DNA of 64,000 nucleotides from Diphasiastrum complanatum (Eukaryota > Streptophyta > Lycopodiopsida > Lycopodiales > Lycopodiaceae), in NCBI GenBank assembly GCA_029204225.1, contig CM055104.1, positions 53,557,165 through 53,621,164 of the forward strand, read 5' to 3'. Positions 1 to 11,480 of the stretch are shown here, piece after piece. The first letter of the stretch is position 1, and every line of letters starts with the position of its first letter. Made by a program: the position numbers and the translations under genes. The notes below the pieces were generated by a model that made no database searches, had not been told where the DNA came from, and saw nothing but the letters and a program-made list of their open reading frames with translations.

Positions 1-261
1 AGTGGCTCAAGCGGTTTGTCTACGAGCCTTGGCCTCTTCCGTATAGTGAAATCCACTTTTGTATTTTTCTCACTATTAAGAATGCAAAACTTATTTACCT
101 TCTCCCCGAAGGACTCACTCATTCTCATGATCGCTCCTTTTCCTTGAGAAACCTCCCCAACAAATAGAAGGATCGCTATGAGCAAGGAACTCCGTGATGT
201 AAACCATGGAATCTTGCACTAGTCATCCTTCCGCCATGCTACCCTCATGTCACAAAAAAAT

Positions 262-485
262 TGTACAATTGATAATTCATTGTGACAATTTGAATCTAGT
301 CGCTTCGTATCCAAGTGTTGTTTCATTTCAAGAGGTCATGACTTTAAGTAAAAGGTAGGTCCTTAACAATTATGCTTGAAAATATGGTGTAGGCCTCTTC
401 AAAATATATAGTTGTCTAGCACATATCCTCATTCCTAAGTATAATTTGTCATTTTTGATTAAGCATACAAATATGCGGTATCACA
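262..485 (-). repeat. gypsy-1 3' LTR, partial (224 bp)
   Basis: This stretch matches 7437-7659 closely as a direct repeat, and that segment is the upstream end of the gypsy-1 5' LTR. Read on the minus strand it starts TGTGATACCGC directly after a purine-rich tract, as a 3' LTR should. Similarity stops at about 262, so roughly the last 1 kb of this LTR is missing or replaced. Positions 1-261 match nothing else I recognise in the window. Confidence 0.75.
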
Positions 486-497
486 TATCTCCTCCTT
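486..497 (-). other. gypsy-1 polypurine tract
   Basis: On the minus strand this reads AAGGAGGAGATA and directly abuts the TG start of the 3' LTR. This is the expected place for the plus-strand primer of an LTR retrotransposon, and it fixes the LTR boundary at 485. Confidence 0.7.
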
Positions 498-913
498 AAA
501 TGTGAAACGTCCTCGTGGACAAATATTCTTTGTTTTGAGATTTATACATTTCTCGGGAAAGAATAATTTCATGTCGAGGATTTTCGTTAGGTCATATGTA
601 GAGATATTTCTTCATTCGTTGCATGGAAAACGGTCATTTGATATTTCAGAATCAAATATTGATTCAAAATATATTTCGGCGACATAAAATAAGCATCATC
701 ACATATGAAACTCAACATCAAATAATCTACAACACAATATAGAAGAAAAACTTCATGTATTAAGCTCTTCATGTAGTTATTCTGCCATCTCTAAGTCCCT
801 TTGACACTCGAGCAACAATACATCTTCTTTTGCTCTGGTGTAACTCCCGATAGGTAAGTTGATGTAAGGCGACAATCTCACAGGAAGTAAAGAGCCATCG
901 AACGATTCTTGTA

Positions 914-2245
914 CTAACCGAAAATCTTCTTCAAATCTTCTTCATAATCTTTACTGAATACAAACTGTTCGAATAAAGTGGAGGAGAACTGAATATATTT
1001 ACACTTGACAAATAAACTTTGAACAGAAAATAAAACTTTGACTGCAAATGTGCCAAACGGGCAAAAATTATATGTACAAAATGTTCTATATTTGCAAGAT
1101 TTAAATCTGTCTTGTAAATTATGTTTTATCTTCACAAAATAACTGAAAATATTCCTCTCCCAATCGGTGTAGATACTATACAGCTCCGGATATGCCATGT
1201 TAATATCCAACAGCAGACCTACATCATCAAATTCTGTGATATTTGCTCGGCCTTCTGGTGAATACAACTCGAACTATGCATGCTTCCTCCAAAGCTTTTG
1301 CTTCGAGTCGTTATGCCGCAAAAATTGGTACTCCTTGATTTGGATGTACTCCAGCGCAGACAAAAAGGTTGACCCTATGTACAATTCAACTAATCCAAAG
1401 GCTATAACTTTGAACTTACCCTGGATTATGGCCCAGCATAGAGATTTTTTCTACTATATGCTTAACTACTCCGACAACTAAAGGAAGTCTTCTTTGCTCC
1501 ATTCTGATTGCCAGTCGTCGAATGCCATGCCTATTAACCCTGGTAGCATCAAATAATTTATATGCCACTTTAACTCCACATTGAAATGGCATGGACTCCA
1601 TTTCCAAAATCTTTCAAAAAAAACTTGAAATCGTTTAGCTCATACCTTCGACTGATTTCTCTTCTGTTGCTTTGGATTAGGCTATGCTTCTACTTTCTTT
1701 TGTAGACCAAAAATTTTTACACACGCCTCAGCATACTCCAGGTGATCTGCTACCCTTGTACATGTTCGGGCTGCTTGGAGCTGCTTAGTCAATTCTTCGA
1801 TCTTCTCTAGGGCCTGCGAATACTCTTCGTGTGCATCTGGCCCAAAGCAAGTAGTCGTTTTGGCTGACAACTCCTTTAGCTTAGCAATTCCTCCTTGACA
1901 AGTGCTTTGTCGTTTTCAAGCAGAATAAGATACTCGACTCGAAAATTCTTTAGCATTTGATCTTGAAGAGACTACAGCTTTGGAGAACATATCTAGGTTA
2001 CACCAGAGCTACTGTGTCGTTGCAAGGTAGTTTCAGCCTTTATCGCTTTAAGCCTTCATCATGAAGTTTGGTCTGCAGAGACGTTTTTTCTGCCCTGACC
2101 TTATTAAGTTCGGTTGCCAACAAATCAAAATGCTTCTGCAATTCTGCAGATTTGGCTTGGAGCGCCTTATTATCATCCTCAAAAATTTGGACTTCCTCGT
2201 TCTTCTGGAGCAGTCGGCCCAGTGAGCGATTTCGCTCATTCAAAA
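914..2245 (-). pseudogene. Decayed coiled-coil coding remnant inside gypsy-1
   Basis: Minus-strand open segments at 2040-2243, about 1890-1990, 1682-1870 and 914-1267 can be followed in order with frame changes and stops. The first three have heptad-like Leu/Glu/Lys spacing (RNRSLGRLLQKNEEVQ, then KAEELTKQLQ-type stretches) typical of a long coiled coil. The last (VGLLLDINMAYPELYSIYTDWERN and beyond) is a different, Cys/Phe-rich sequence. It lies between the RNase H of gypsy-1 and its polypurine tract, where integrase would normally be, and I see no integrase motifs. It may be a captured host fragment or an extra retroelement ORF. I do not recognise the family. Confidence 0.4.
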
Positions 2246-2289
2246 GTCAGAATTTCTTTACAATAGAAATCATTCCAAGTTCTTCCCTT

Positions 2290-3761
2290 TCTATTGTCGA
2301 ATGATTTTTCTTCGAGGAGCTAAGCTAGCGACTTGCATAGTATATTGGATGGTCTTTCTTCTATTTGTCCTTCTAGCTCAGACAAAGACCAATAGCAAAT
2401 GCTAACACATCAACATAACAATGAAATAGTTTTGTCCAGTTAGGTTGTCTCAGAATTGGAACATTAATCAATCTATGCTTCAATTATTCGAATGCTCTCT
2501 ATTGTGCTGCCGTCCAAATATAAGCAACTTGTTTCTTAAGTAACTGCGTTAAAATAGCAACAATATAGGCATGATTCTGGATAAATCTTTGATAATAACC
2601 CACATGTCCTAGGAAACCCCTTAGTTCATGTAGATTCTTTGGTATCAACAGATTCTTGATAACTTTGGCTTTACCTTTGTCGACTTCAATACCTCTGCTG
2701 GATATTCTATGACCCAGAAAAAGTATACCTTCTCTCATACCGAAAAAACAACTATCTCGACACCTTTGCAATGTAAGCTTCAGTTTTTGTTTATGAGTCT
2801 TAATATTATTGTAAACACATAAATCATCAATGAAAATTTTGAGAAATGTTCTTAGAAAAGCAGCAAAAATCAACATCATAATTCTCTGAAAAGTAGCTGG
2901 TCGTTACAAAGACTGAAGGGCATTTTATTGTAGGCATAAGTGCCCCAATCAGTAGTAAAAGTAGTTTTGGTCGATCCTCCTTCCTTACTCCAATCTGACT
3001 TGATTATAACCAGAGAAGCCATAACAGAAACTGTAACGTTCTTGTGCACCGAATTGGTCTAAAATAGATTATGTGAAAGGTAATGGATGCTGATCTTTTT
3101 TTGTAATAGCATTCAGCTTTCGGAAATCCTAGCAAATCCGAATCTTGCTAGACTTCTTCTTTGGAACTACAACAATAGGTGATACCCATTCACTACTTAA
3201 GATGAGATAGATAATATATGCCTTAAGATGCTTGTTGAGTTTATCCTTTACCATTAAAGAGTACTTTGGATTAAAACAATACTATCTCTCTCGAACAGGA
3301 ACTACGTCTTCTTTAAGATCAATGCGGTGCTCACCAAATTCCAGAGATATTCCTTTCAAATCATCGAGCGGCCAAGCAAATACATCTTGGTACTCTTTCA
3401 GTAGTTCAGTAAATTCTGCTAATCCAGTCTCTCCAAGGGACTTCAAAACATGCACATATTTTCTAGGTGCAAGTTCAATTAGCTTTGTAGAATCAAATAG
3501 AATTATACCTTCTGTCGTACTGGCCTGGATATGGCCATGAATCTTACGTATAGTTGACTTCATAGATTTATTCTTGTTGTCAGCATGATTTTTATCACCA
3601 AATTCTTGTTCGGATTCTTCTAATTTGTCATCTGTATCCTCATCATCGGCACCAAAATTTTTCAGAGTTCTGGTCTGCCGCTTTTGATTCACGCAAATCA
3701 GTATCTGCAGTGCAAACTTTGAAGAATTCTTCTTCATCCTCCGATGAATCATTATTCTCAT
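2290..3761 (-). pseudogene. gypsy-1 reverse transcriptase and start of RNase H
   Basis: The upstream part (3282-3761) ends with the plant gypsy signature YQDVFAWPLDDLKG followed by GEHRIDLKEDVVPVRER, which introduces the RT domain. The RT catalytic region is in 2499-2879: FIDDLCVYN (the usual YxDD Tyr is Phe), then LGHRISSRGIEVDKGKAKVI and LRGFLGHVGYYQRFI. RNase H begins but ends at STIEREELGMI near 2300, after which coiled-coil sequence takes over. Stops and frame changes between these blocks mean the polyprotein is not expressible as it stands. It would copy element RNA into DNA in cytoplasmic particles. Confidence 0.85.
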
Positions 3762-3850
3762 AACATTTGAAATAGTTTACATCAATATTGATGCCTTAGA
3801 GAATATATTAAGATCATATGAAGAATCTTCTGAAGTGAAACTGGTGTCAC

Positions 3851-4361
3851 TCACCGGAGTCTCACCTTTATATTTATCATGGTTCCAAGTGATAATATGT
3901 TCTTCTGGTTTGCCATGATTACTTTTCTCACCAGTCGAAATATTAGTTCTCTAGACTTCCAGTGTACACTTGCATTAGTTTGATAAAGCCAAGGTAATCC
4001 GATTAAAATGGAATATGATGACAAACCAAGTGGTTTGATAACAATAAAATTCATCAAAATACTTGGCTTGTATATACACTGTTACGTCATTTAATTCACC
4101 AACAGACTTTCTTTGTGTCGAATCGGCCAATTTGATATTTCTTTGGGTTGGTTAAATATTCGTCAACCCCAAGGTACAAGCAATGTCTTCAATTATTATA
4201 TTGACACTTGAACCTGAATCAATCGGCACTTTCTCATTTAAACATCCAGCAATCGTAACATTGGTTTCTGGCACACCAAGATCTCCCAGATCAATGGACA
4301 ATATACCAATATTTGGCAAGGAAATTGGTTTCTTCTTCTTAGGAGCAGAAAGACTTTTCAA
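3851..4361 (-). pseudogene. gypsy-1 aspartic protease
   Basis: Minus-strand segment 4152-4361 carries the protease active-site motif as VPIDSGSSVNIII (DSG), after a basic linker KKKKPISLPN. Segment 3851-4057 carries the C-terminal protease signature YSILIGLPWLYQTNASVHWKS. The two are separated by stops, so the domain is broken. The position between gag and RT is the normal gypsy order. Confidence 0.8.
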
Positions 4362-4364
4362 CTG

Positions 4365-5702
4365 CTAACGATAGTGATTATTGTCAACCAATAATTGCTC
4401 TAAAGTAATGTTAGGACAAAGTGAACCAATATCAGTGACAATATCATAGTCTGTCGTCTTCGCTTTTGAGATAGGCTTGTCGATAATAGCCTCCGAAAGT
4501 TTTGTCTTCATGATTTCCATGTCCCCTTCCTCAAAGGTAACTTTCTTCTCTGCAACAACTATTTGTATCTCAGAATTAATAATTTCTTTTGCTTCTACAA
4601 AAATATCCTTTGAAAATAACTTAGTTGCATCACGATCATAATTAGGATCAGCTTCAAGATATTCTTTTGTTATTGCTTTGGTCGAAGATTTCTGTTTCGA
4701 GGACTTCCTTCGTTCCTTTGAAGGTACTTTCGTGTCGGGTTTCGAGGAGCTTTTTCTTCTCGTAGTCACTTTAAATAATTTCTCGACATCACCAGACCAA
4801 GATTGGTCAACTGGCTTTAACTGTTTAGGTTCAATGACATCAACCTTCTGCACAACAACATCATCCGAAGATTTTAGTTTCGTATCAACAGTAGCAGTAG
4901 CAGTAGCAATATACTGGTACTTTGGATGCAGCTTTAATGGTTGTGGACAGTCCGGATACTTGTGGCCTGGCTCCTTATAGTTTGAATAGAAAGGGATAAA
5001 TCAGATCGGTTTTTGCGGGTACGAACAGTCCGACGAAAAGTGTCTAGGTTCAACACAATTGTAACAGTTTTTCAAAACTGATTTATTCATACTAGAAGGG
5101 CCAAAAAATTCTGGCGAGTTGTGTCTCTTTGGTGCAAACTTTGGTTTGCCTTGTTGGAATGGTGCTATAGTACCTTGAACATAATTGGCAGTTGCATCAT
5201 CTTGATATATAAAAAGACTTCCTGAGAAGGATCTTCGACATATTTCACCTTCACATATCTACCCTCTTCTTTAGAATGTCTAGATGTACCGCACTTCGTA
5301 CACCAAAGTGCTAAATTCAAAGAAGAAGCTTTTGGTCTCTTGTCTACAACTTCTGAAATCTGAACTTTCAGATCGTTAAATTTCTTGTTAAGGTCAGCCA
5401 TGTTACTTTTCCAAATGTTTTCAACTTTAGAAGTTGACGACTTATTCTCATGATTTTTACCATCTTCTTTTCATTTAGACGTTCGTTTCTTCGATTGGAA
5501 TCATCGGTTTCTATGTCTGATGAGTCACTAGAATCAGAATCACAACTGGAAAACTTAAACGAGATTCAGATTTAGATTCATCTTCACTGTCACTAGAGTC
5601 ATGCTTAGATTTTTGAATACGTCTGGTAGAACATCTTTTACGGGCTAACTTGGAAGTCTCATAATTCTCAGCACTCACTATGACTACTGTTAAAGAAGTC
5701 AT
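4365..5702 (-). pseudogene. gypsy-1 gag C-terminal part with zinc knuckles
   Basis: The minus strand shows a Lys/Ser-rich linker (4365-4853), then knuckle-like cysteine clusters near 4900-5060 (CYNCVEPRHFSSDC and a second GHKYPDC type). At 5165-5401 there is CTKCGTSRHSKEEGRY, a knuckle whose last Cys is not preserved. These are nucleocapsid RNA-binding motifs. Frame changes break the reading frame. Together with 5867-6364 this forms the gag of gypsy-1. Confidence 0.7.
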
Positions 5703-5866
5703 ATCTCATTGTCTACAGTATCAGTCAATTTTCAATGGTAAACCTGCCAAAACCACTCGATCTGCATTGTGACAGGGTACACGCCCGTTAGTTTTCCAAT
5801 CAGATTCTTTACTTTTCGTGTATACCTTCGAAGCGATTCTTTTTTTTTCTTCTAGACATTATTAAG

Positions 5867-6364
5867 TCATCCAAGGATTCTAGACGAATAACGAATTTCT
5901 CTGAATTGGTTTAAAAATGCATCTATCAGTAGTACCCAGGTGGTGACATGTCTTGGTTCAACTTGACTATACCATATGCGTGCTTGCTTTCTTAGAAGAC
6001 CTGGAAAAATTTGCAACTTCTCTGCATCAACACCTTGGTTATTCGAGTTAGAAATTGACTCAAACTGTGAAACGTAATTGTCAGCATGATCTGAAGATGT
6101 TCCTTTAAAATAATCATATTTGATCTTCGAGATTGAATTAGAGCAAGGAGCCGGGGCTTCCATAATCGGCTCTGGAACTGGATTAGCAAATTCAAAATCT
6201 AGTTCAGCTATAGTAGAAGCTTCAGGAAGAGAATTTTCCAGTAGGTTTTCAGGATTAACATTCAAGAAGGGTGATTCTCCTCTTTGCAAAGATTCTTGAA
6301 TTCTTTTGAAAAAAAATTCTAGAAGTTTCCGATATCTTTCTAGTCGAGCAGCTCTATCTGACAT
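5867..6364 (-). pseudogene. gypsy-1 gag N-terminal / capsid region
   Basis: A 165-codon open segment starts with MSDRAARLERYRKLLEF and contains the retrotransposon gag pattern YFKGTSSDHADNYVSQFE ... LQIFPGLLRKQARIWY ... WVLLIDAFLNQF, the helical core of plant gypsy capsids. The start lies about 55 bp downstream of the primer-site leader on the minus strand, as expected for the first gag ATG. Beyond the C-terminus the frame is lost into the zinc-knuckle part. Confidence 0.85.
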
Positions 6365-6417
6365 GTATTAGGGATGGAGATAGAAATGTCAGTTTGCATC
6401 AACTTGTTTGGTTATCC

Positions 6418-6437
6418 CCGGCAACGGCGCCAAAAAT
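6418..6437 (-). other. gypsy-1 primer-binding/leader motif
   Basis: The minus strand reads TTTTTGGCGCCGTTGCCGGG, a motif found just inside the 5' LTR of many plant Ty3/gypsy elements. It sets the inner boundary of the 5' LTR at 6438, where the minus strand ends in CA. Confidence 0.8.
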
Positions 6438-7268
6438 TGGTATATTTGGCAATATACCAACACGAAATTGCTATATTTATGTAGTATTTAGATCGTTCCC
6501 CAAGGATATAGCTCTTAAAAGATGTCAAGTTGATATTTTATTTACTTATTTTGAATGAAATTGGTCTAAATGAGAATTTGGTTGTCATCAGACATTTTGT
6601 AAGCAGCCAATACACTTTTAGAAAAGGTGTGTAGAGAAATGAGTGCTAAACAATAGTCTTCCGTTATCAAACTGAATGTAAAGCATTCTGCAAATGAAAT
6701 GTTATGAGAGTAGCTTGAAGGAATTACACTTTGATGGATTAAGTTGTCAGCAAGGATCTGTTCAGGCATGTACGAACAGACAAAATGTTAATCTTATTCA
6801 TGAACCAATGTGTTCTAGGTAGAAGTCCTCAACAGCTAAAGTCCAATTATGGTTAAAGAACTCAAGTGATTCACGAATATGTTAGAAACATTTATCTTTG
6901 TTACTAATATGAATATAGATCAATAATGCAGTTCCTCAGTCAAGGACTATCATTTGACAACATACATACTTTTCTATCAGCAACTATGGAAAACTGCACC
7001 AAGGGTATGTTTACTCGAATGCCGAACACAAAGTATTCACTCATACGAGCAAAGCTATTTTAAGACAGTTCTTTAGATCAACTTTATGGATACACAGCAA
7101 ACAACTGTAATGAAGGAAAGTACTTTCTGACCAAAGAATGATTGAAGTTCTGTGTACGAGATTGCTAGTAGACTCAAAATCACTCACACTCAGCAGTGCA
7201 GAGAATAGAAATTAGAAATAATAACCTTCGTCACTCTATTCATTTCTCCAATCTCAAACATACAATAA

Positions 7269-7299
<31 letters not shown>

Positions 7300-7659
7300 T
7301 CTCTCTCGGTAATGTGAGAATGAAGAGTGTCTAGGTTTATAATCTACGGAACAAACAAACACACCTCTAGGAATTCCTGGTGCATCGCTCCATTTACAAA
7401 TTTTAATTATCACATAAGTTACAAGTACAAATAAATTGTACATTTGATGATTCATTGTGACGATTTGAAATCAGTCGCTTCGTATCCAAGTGTCGTTTCA
7501 TTTCAGGTGGTCATGACTTTAAGTAAAAGGTAGGTCCTTAACAATTATACTTGAAAAATGGTGTAGGCCTCTTCAAAGTATATAGTTGTCCCGCACATAT
7601 ACTCATTCCTAAGTATAAATTGTCATTGTTAATTAAGTATACAAATATGTGATATTACA
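6438..7659 (-). repeat. gypsy-1 5' LTR (about 1.2 kb)
   Basis: Bounded by TG (TGTAATATCAC, minus strand, at 7659) and CA next to the leader motif at 6437. Its first 223 bp match the 3' LTR remnant at 262-485. It contains a CT microsatellite. It would carry the promoter and polyadenylation signals of the element. On the outer side it interrupts the CACTA transposase coding remnant at 7660. Confidence 0.75.
7269..7306. repeat. (CT)n microsatellite inside the gypsy-1 LTR
   Basis: An almost pure CT dinucleotide run of about 38 bp with one CACT interruption. On the minus strand it gives an artificial Glu/Arg run, which is not a gene. Confidence 0.95.
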
Positions 7660-10290
7660 CCTCAGGCCTTTCTCTTTGTCTTACGAAGCTTTTCAATGTT
7701 TTCATGAATCGTTCCAAGAAAAATATCCAGCGACTATGGATAGTGCCCGAATTAAAATAAATAAATCAATGTTAGTGAGAGAACATGAGAATTACCACAA
7801 TAACAATAGTCTAGCATGAACTAAGAATAGGTAATTGACGCAAGTATATGATGTACCTGCGATGCCCTTCTCATCTACCAAATGCACAATGAGATGCATT
7901 TGAATGGTGAGAATGGATGTGGGAAAGTGCTTCTCGATCAAACACGTTGCCTCGATGGAGCTTTGTCTTGCCGCCTCAATAAATGCCAGCGGTATCTCTT
8001 TGGATGAAATGTATCTTCATATGAAAGAGAAACAACAATGACATACATGTTAGTAAGATCATCATCTTGAATCACCCCAAGAAAAAATGATGTGAATCGC
8101 ATGCGCATTCACCGTACCTCACCAAACCACTATTTTTGTAGATTGCACTCCTTAACTCCTCTGTCAAGAACCCTCTCAACACCAAGGGAAGCACAAACAG
8201 CATGCACAAAAATAATTTGGTCATCTAGATACATATATGCGCAATGAGATCATCTTGAAATCACAAGACATGCTATAAAATGTAATCGACAATGTTGAGG
8301 TGGAAGAAATGTCAAAAAACATGCCACGCCAACCTGTAAAAACTTATGCCAGTCATGAGACTTTAGTCCACTTAGCTTGTTGTCTCTCACCCTTTAGGCA
8401 TCGTATGTGTCCTGTTGGAGTTCAAAAAGAGGCTATTGCCCTCTTTACAATCGTCTCTCCTCGAGAAGATCCACGGGGCCTTTGGTAGGACAATCGAAGT
8501 CCCCACCATTTGTGGCCATAAATCAGCCATCATTGCCACTTCTTTTAAATTATCTCGTGCGTCTTTTTTATCTTTCGACCTAGTCAAGTGCTCCCAAATC
8601 ATGCTCCCGACATTCTTGAATCAGATCCAAAAGATGGATTATCAACAATTCCCCCCAATATGGGAGTTCATGACGTATTGATAACCAATTCATGCCAGGA
8701 GGGAGTTGCCCTAGATCTTGATTGGATCTCCAAATCCGAAACCAATCACTTGCCTACAATATTAACAAACAAGCACACACATTTAATGCAGATTATGTAT
8801 CGCTAAAAGAAATATAAAGAGAGTAATTATAAAATAAATAAATGACATGTACCATTAATTAGCCCAAATATGTATCGTAGCTTCATGGAATGAGGGCGTT
8901 GACCAACAAGTCCATCATGCATAGGGTGATCGAGTGGACGGTATCGAGTGTGTGTGGCCCTCATAAACCATCTTTTGCAAATGTTGTGAGTGACGTGCTT
9001 GCAAATACTGGCCACAAATGGGGCACGCATTGTAACTACTAGTTTAGAGCCCTACATTGAGACAAAACAACCTAGTTAATCGTGGGTCAAATGTTTGAAT
9101 TGAGAGTAATTTTGTGGATGCACATAAAATTTAATATAATAGCATAGATCGAACCAATAGCAAGGACATTTCACCTGAATATTCCCCATATTCAAGAAAG
9201 TCGTGCATCGTCCACATCAAGATGCCCTTTACCACAAAATCTCTTTGACAATGTCTTAGTGGTCTTGATATATCGCTCACTTGAACTCCTTGCCATAGAA
9301 TCTTTAGCTCATCTATCAAGGGAGCCATATACACGTCCATATTTTTTACCTTGTATTTTTCCAGGATAAGAAAGGCGAGCATTAGGTGCCCCTTCTTTAT
9401 AATTTGCCAAGATGTTGTAGTTTACAAGGACAACCAACCAAGTGGACCATGATGTGGAGTGCAAACCGAATGGATTCACACCATCCATGGCCAACCCCAA
9501 ATGCAAATGTGAGGCTCATCCCTAAACTCATGCCAGGTAGCATCCACGTGCTTCCCTGTTGGAGAATCGATATGGATTCTCATAGTATCGTCTGATGAAC
9601 GATTGCTCGAATGCCATGTCATTAGTTCCACGATGGAATTACACTTAAACATGTGGCGTATCCTAGGTATGATGGAAAAATGTCATACCACCTTGATGGG
9701 TATGGTCGCTCCTTGTATATCTTGCTTGTAGGGGTGTTCCCCACAACATGGACATGTGCTTGCCTCTGGCAAACTCATCTCGATATAAGATGCAATCATT
9801 AGGACATGCATGAATACTCTTGTAATCCATGCCAACCACGGATAGCATTTTCTTGGCTTCTTGTCGAGACGTCGCCATTGTGTTATTTGGGAGCAACATT
9901 TTCTTGAGCAAACTGTGACAAAACATATGTTTATATAATTAGTGATATATAGTTTGTCACAACGCATGAATTAAAAATAAAATGAGATTAGAGCAATTTG
10001 TCTATAACACACATGAAGCTAGCAAGCTTACTCAAACAACTTCACACTCGCATCTGACCACCCGTGCTTAGTTTGCAAGTTCAAAAGTAACAAACAAACT
10101 CACAACTTTGATATTTGTGCACCCTCGTACAAAGGAGTAGATGCCAAGCCACGCATCATCTCTTCTTCCCTTGTCAATGTGGCCTTGGGTGGATTTTTGA
10201 AGAATGCCTCCTTGTTTGTTGTGAATCCATTGAGGATGCGAAGGGGGGATCCAATAAGCAAGTAGTAGAAAAAAACAAATCAAAGGTGAA
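7660..10290 (-). pseudogene. CACTA (En/Spm) TNP2-type transposase remnant, left copy
   Basis: Minus-strand blocks follow the TNP2 order: AKKMLSVVGMDYKSIHACPNDCILYRDE (9663-9926), then a degenerate stretch with SDDTMRIHIDSPTGKHVDATW, then MDVYMAPLIDELKILWQGVQV and ILMWTMHDFLEYGEYSGEMS (9131-9382). Next come ATHTRYRPLDHPMH (8827-9030), RSKDKKDARDNLKE (8387-8602) and MHLIVHLVDEKGIAG with RFMKTLKSFVRQRERPE near 7665-7940. Many stops and frame changes make it inactive. TNP2 cuts and pastes CACTA transposons in the nucleus. The coding remnant is truncated at 7659 by the gypsy-1 LTR. From 8484 inward it belongs to the inverted-repeat arm and is mirrored at the right end of the window. I did not find CACTA terminal repeats. 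Confidence 0.85.
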
Positions 10291-10299
10291 TTTCTTTTA

Positions 10300-11480
10300 G
10301 TAGAAAAGGCTTGGTCATTTTATAGGTGAATGTTTTAAGAGGAAGATGACTTTAACAAAAGGGCGGTAGCCAAGGTAACTTTACATTTGATAAGGTTGAT
10401 GGGAGTTCCCTTATGATATCTTCAAATATTATGTGTTATCTAATGGATCATGGGATTCAAGGTGGACAGGTAGGTGCTTCTGCTAGTTCTCACATGACTA
10501 GTCACCATTAGGAGAAAAACATAATATTAAGAAACATAGTAGGATTTATAAGCTAGAAGCTTCTATTTATAAGCGTGGAGAAGTTAAGAATGTTATGCAA
10601 ATTGTGTCTTTGATTGAGTTGTGGCACAAGAGATTGGGACATCCAATTTAGATGCATACATTTTTTGGTCAATTATAATCTAACCGGTCTACCTCTTGAT
10701 TTTTTTACAATATACAACACATGTTTACTACAAAACAATATACAACACATTTGATACATTGATTATTTATGACAATAGTAGGCATACCTAGATATACTTA
10801 CTTAAGAGCATGGAACAAGTGAAGGAGACATTCTTTAAGTTTAAATCTATGATGGAGAACCAAATCAACATCAAGATCAAAATATTGAGATTAAGCAATA
10901 TGAGTAGATTCCTAAAGACTCTATCAAAATTTGTGACAACACATGGTATTCAAAGTAAAATTTCTTATCCAAAGACTCCTCAACAAAATGAAATGGACAA
11001 GAGATAAAATAGAAGTTTTCGAGTGTTCTAACGCTCCCACTTTAGGTGGATGAGACAATCAATTACACTTAACTTCATTTCAAATAGGCCACCATTTGCT
11101 CCACTTGATGGTAAGTTATCTTATGCAATTCTTTAAGGTAAACACCTCAAAGTGTTTTCATGCAAAAAGTTTGTTTGCCTTAAAAAAAGAACACTTGTAT
11201 GGGCTCAAGCAAGCCCCAAGATATTTGAATGCTCGATTCGAAATTTCTAGCTTGGGCTTTAGTTCATTGTGAGAGAGCATAATGCATTTTCTTAACATCA
11301 CATTTATGATTGATGAATTTAACATCAAACTTCTATAATATATGTTGATGACACTGTTCAAGAAAGATAGTCATGGAGAAATTGTAAAGATCAAGCTAGC
11401 ACTTAGCCAAGTGTTTAAAATAAAGCTTGGTTTAAGAGATAGTAAGCGAGGTATAAGAGATAGAGAAGCAACCTCTGAAG
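10300..11480 (+). pseudogene. copia-A gag/protease/integrase/RT fragment, left copy
   Basis: Plus-strand copia features appear in order with many disruptions: a protease-like SSHMTSH near 10480, the pre-integrase motif ELWHKRLGHP near 10617-10645, and integrase core VKETFFKFKSMMENQ ... ILRLSNMSRFL ... KTPQQNEMDKR (10810-11007). The DDE second Asp region LRxDNG reads LRLSNM, so a key residue is lost. After that come GKHLKVFSCKKFVCL and RT-derived KQAPRYLNARFE. It is a dead fragment without visible LTRs. Confidence 0.75.

Noticed and set aside
7240-7455. Glu/Arg repeat ORF
   Set aside because: Translation of a CT microsatellite inside an LTR.
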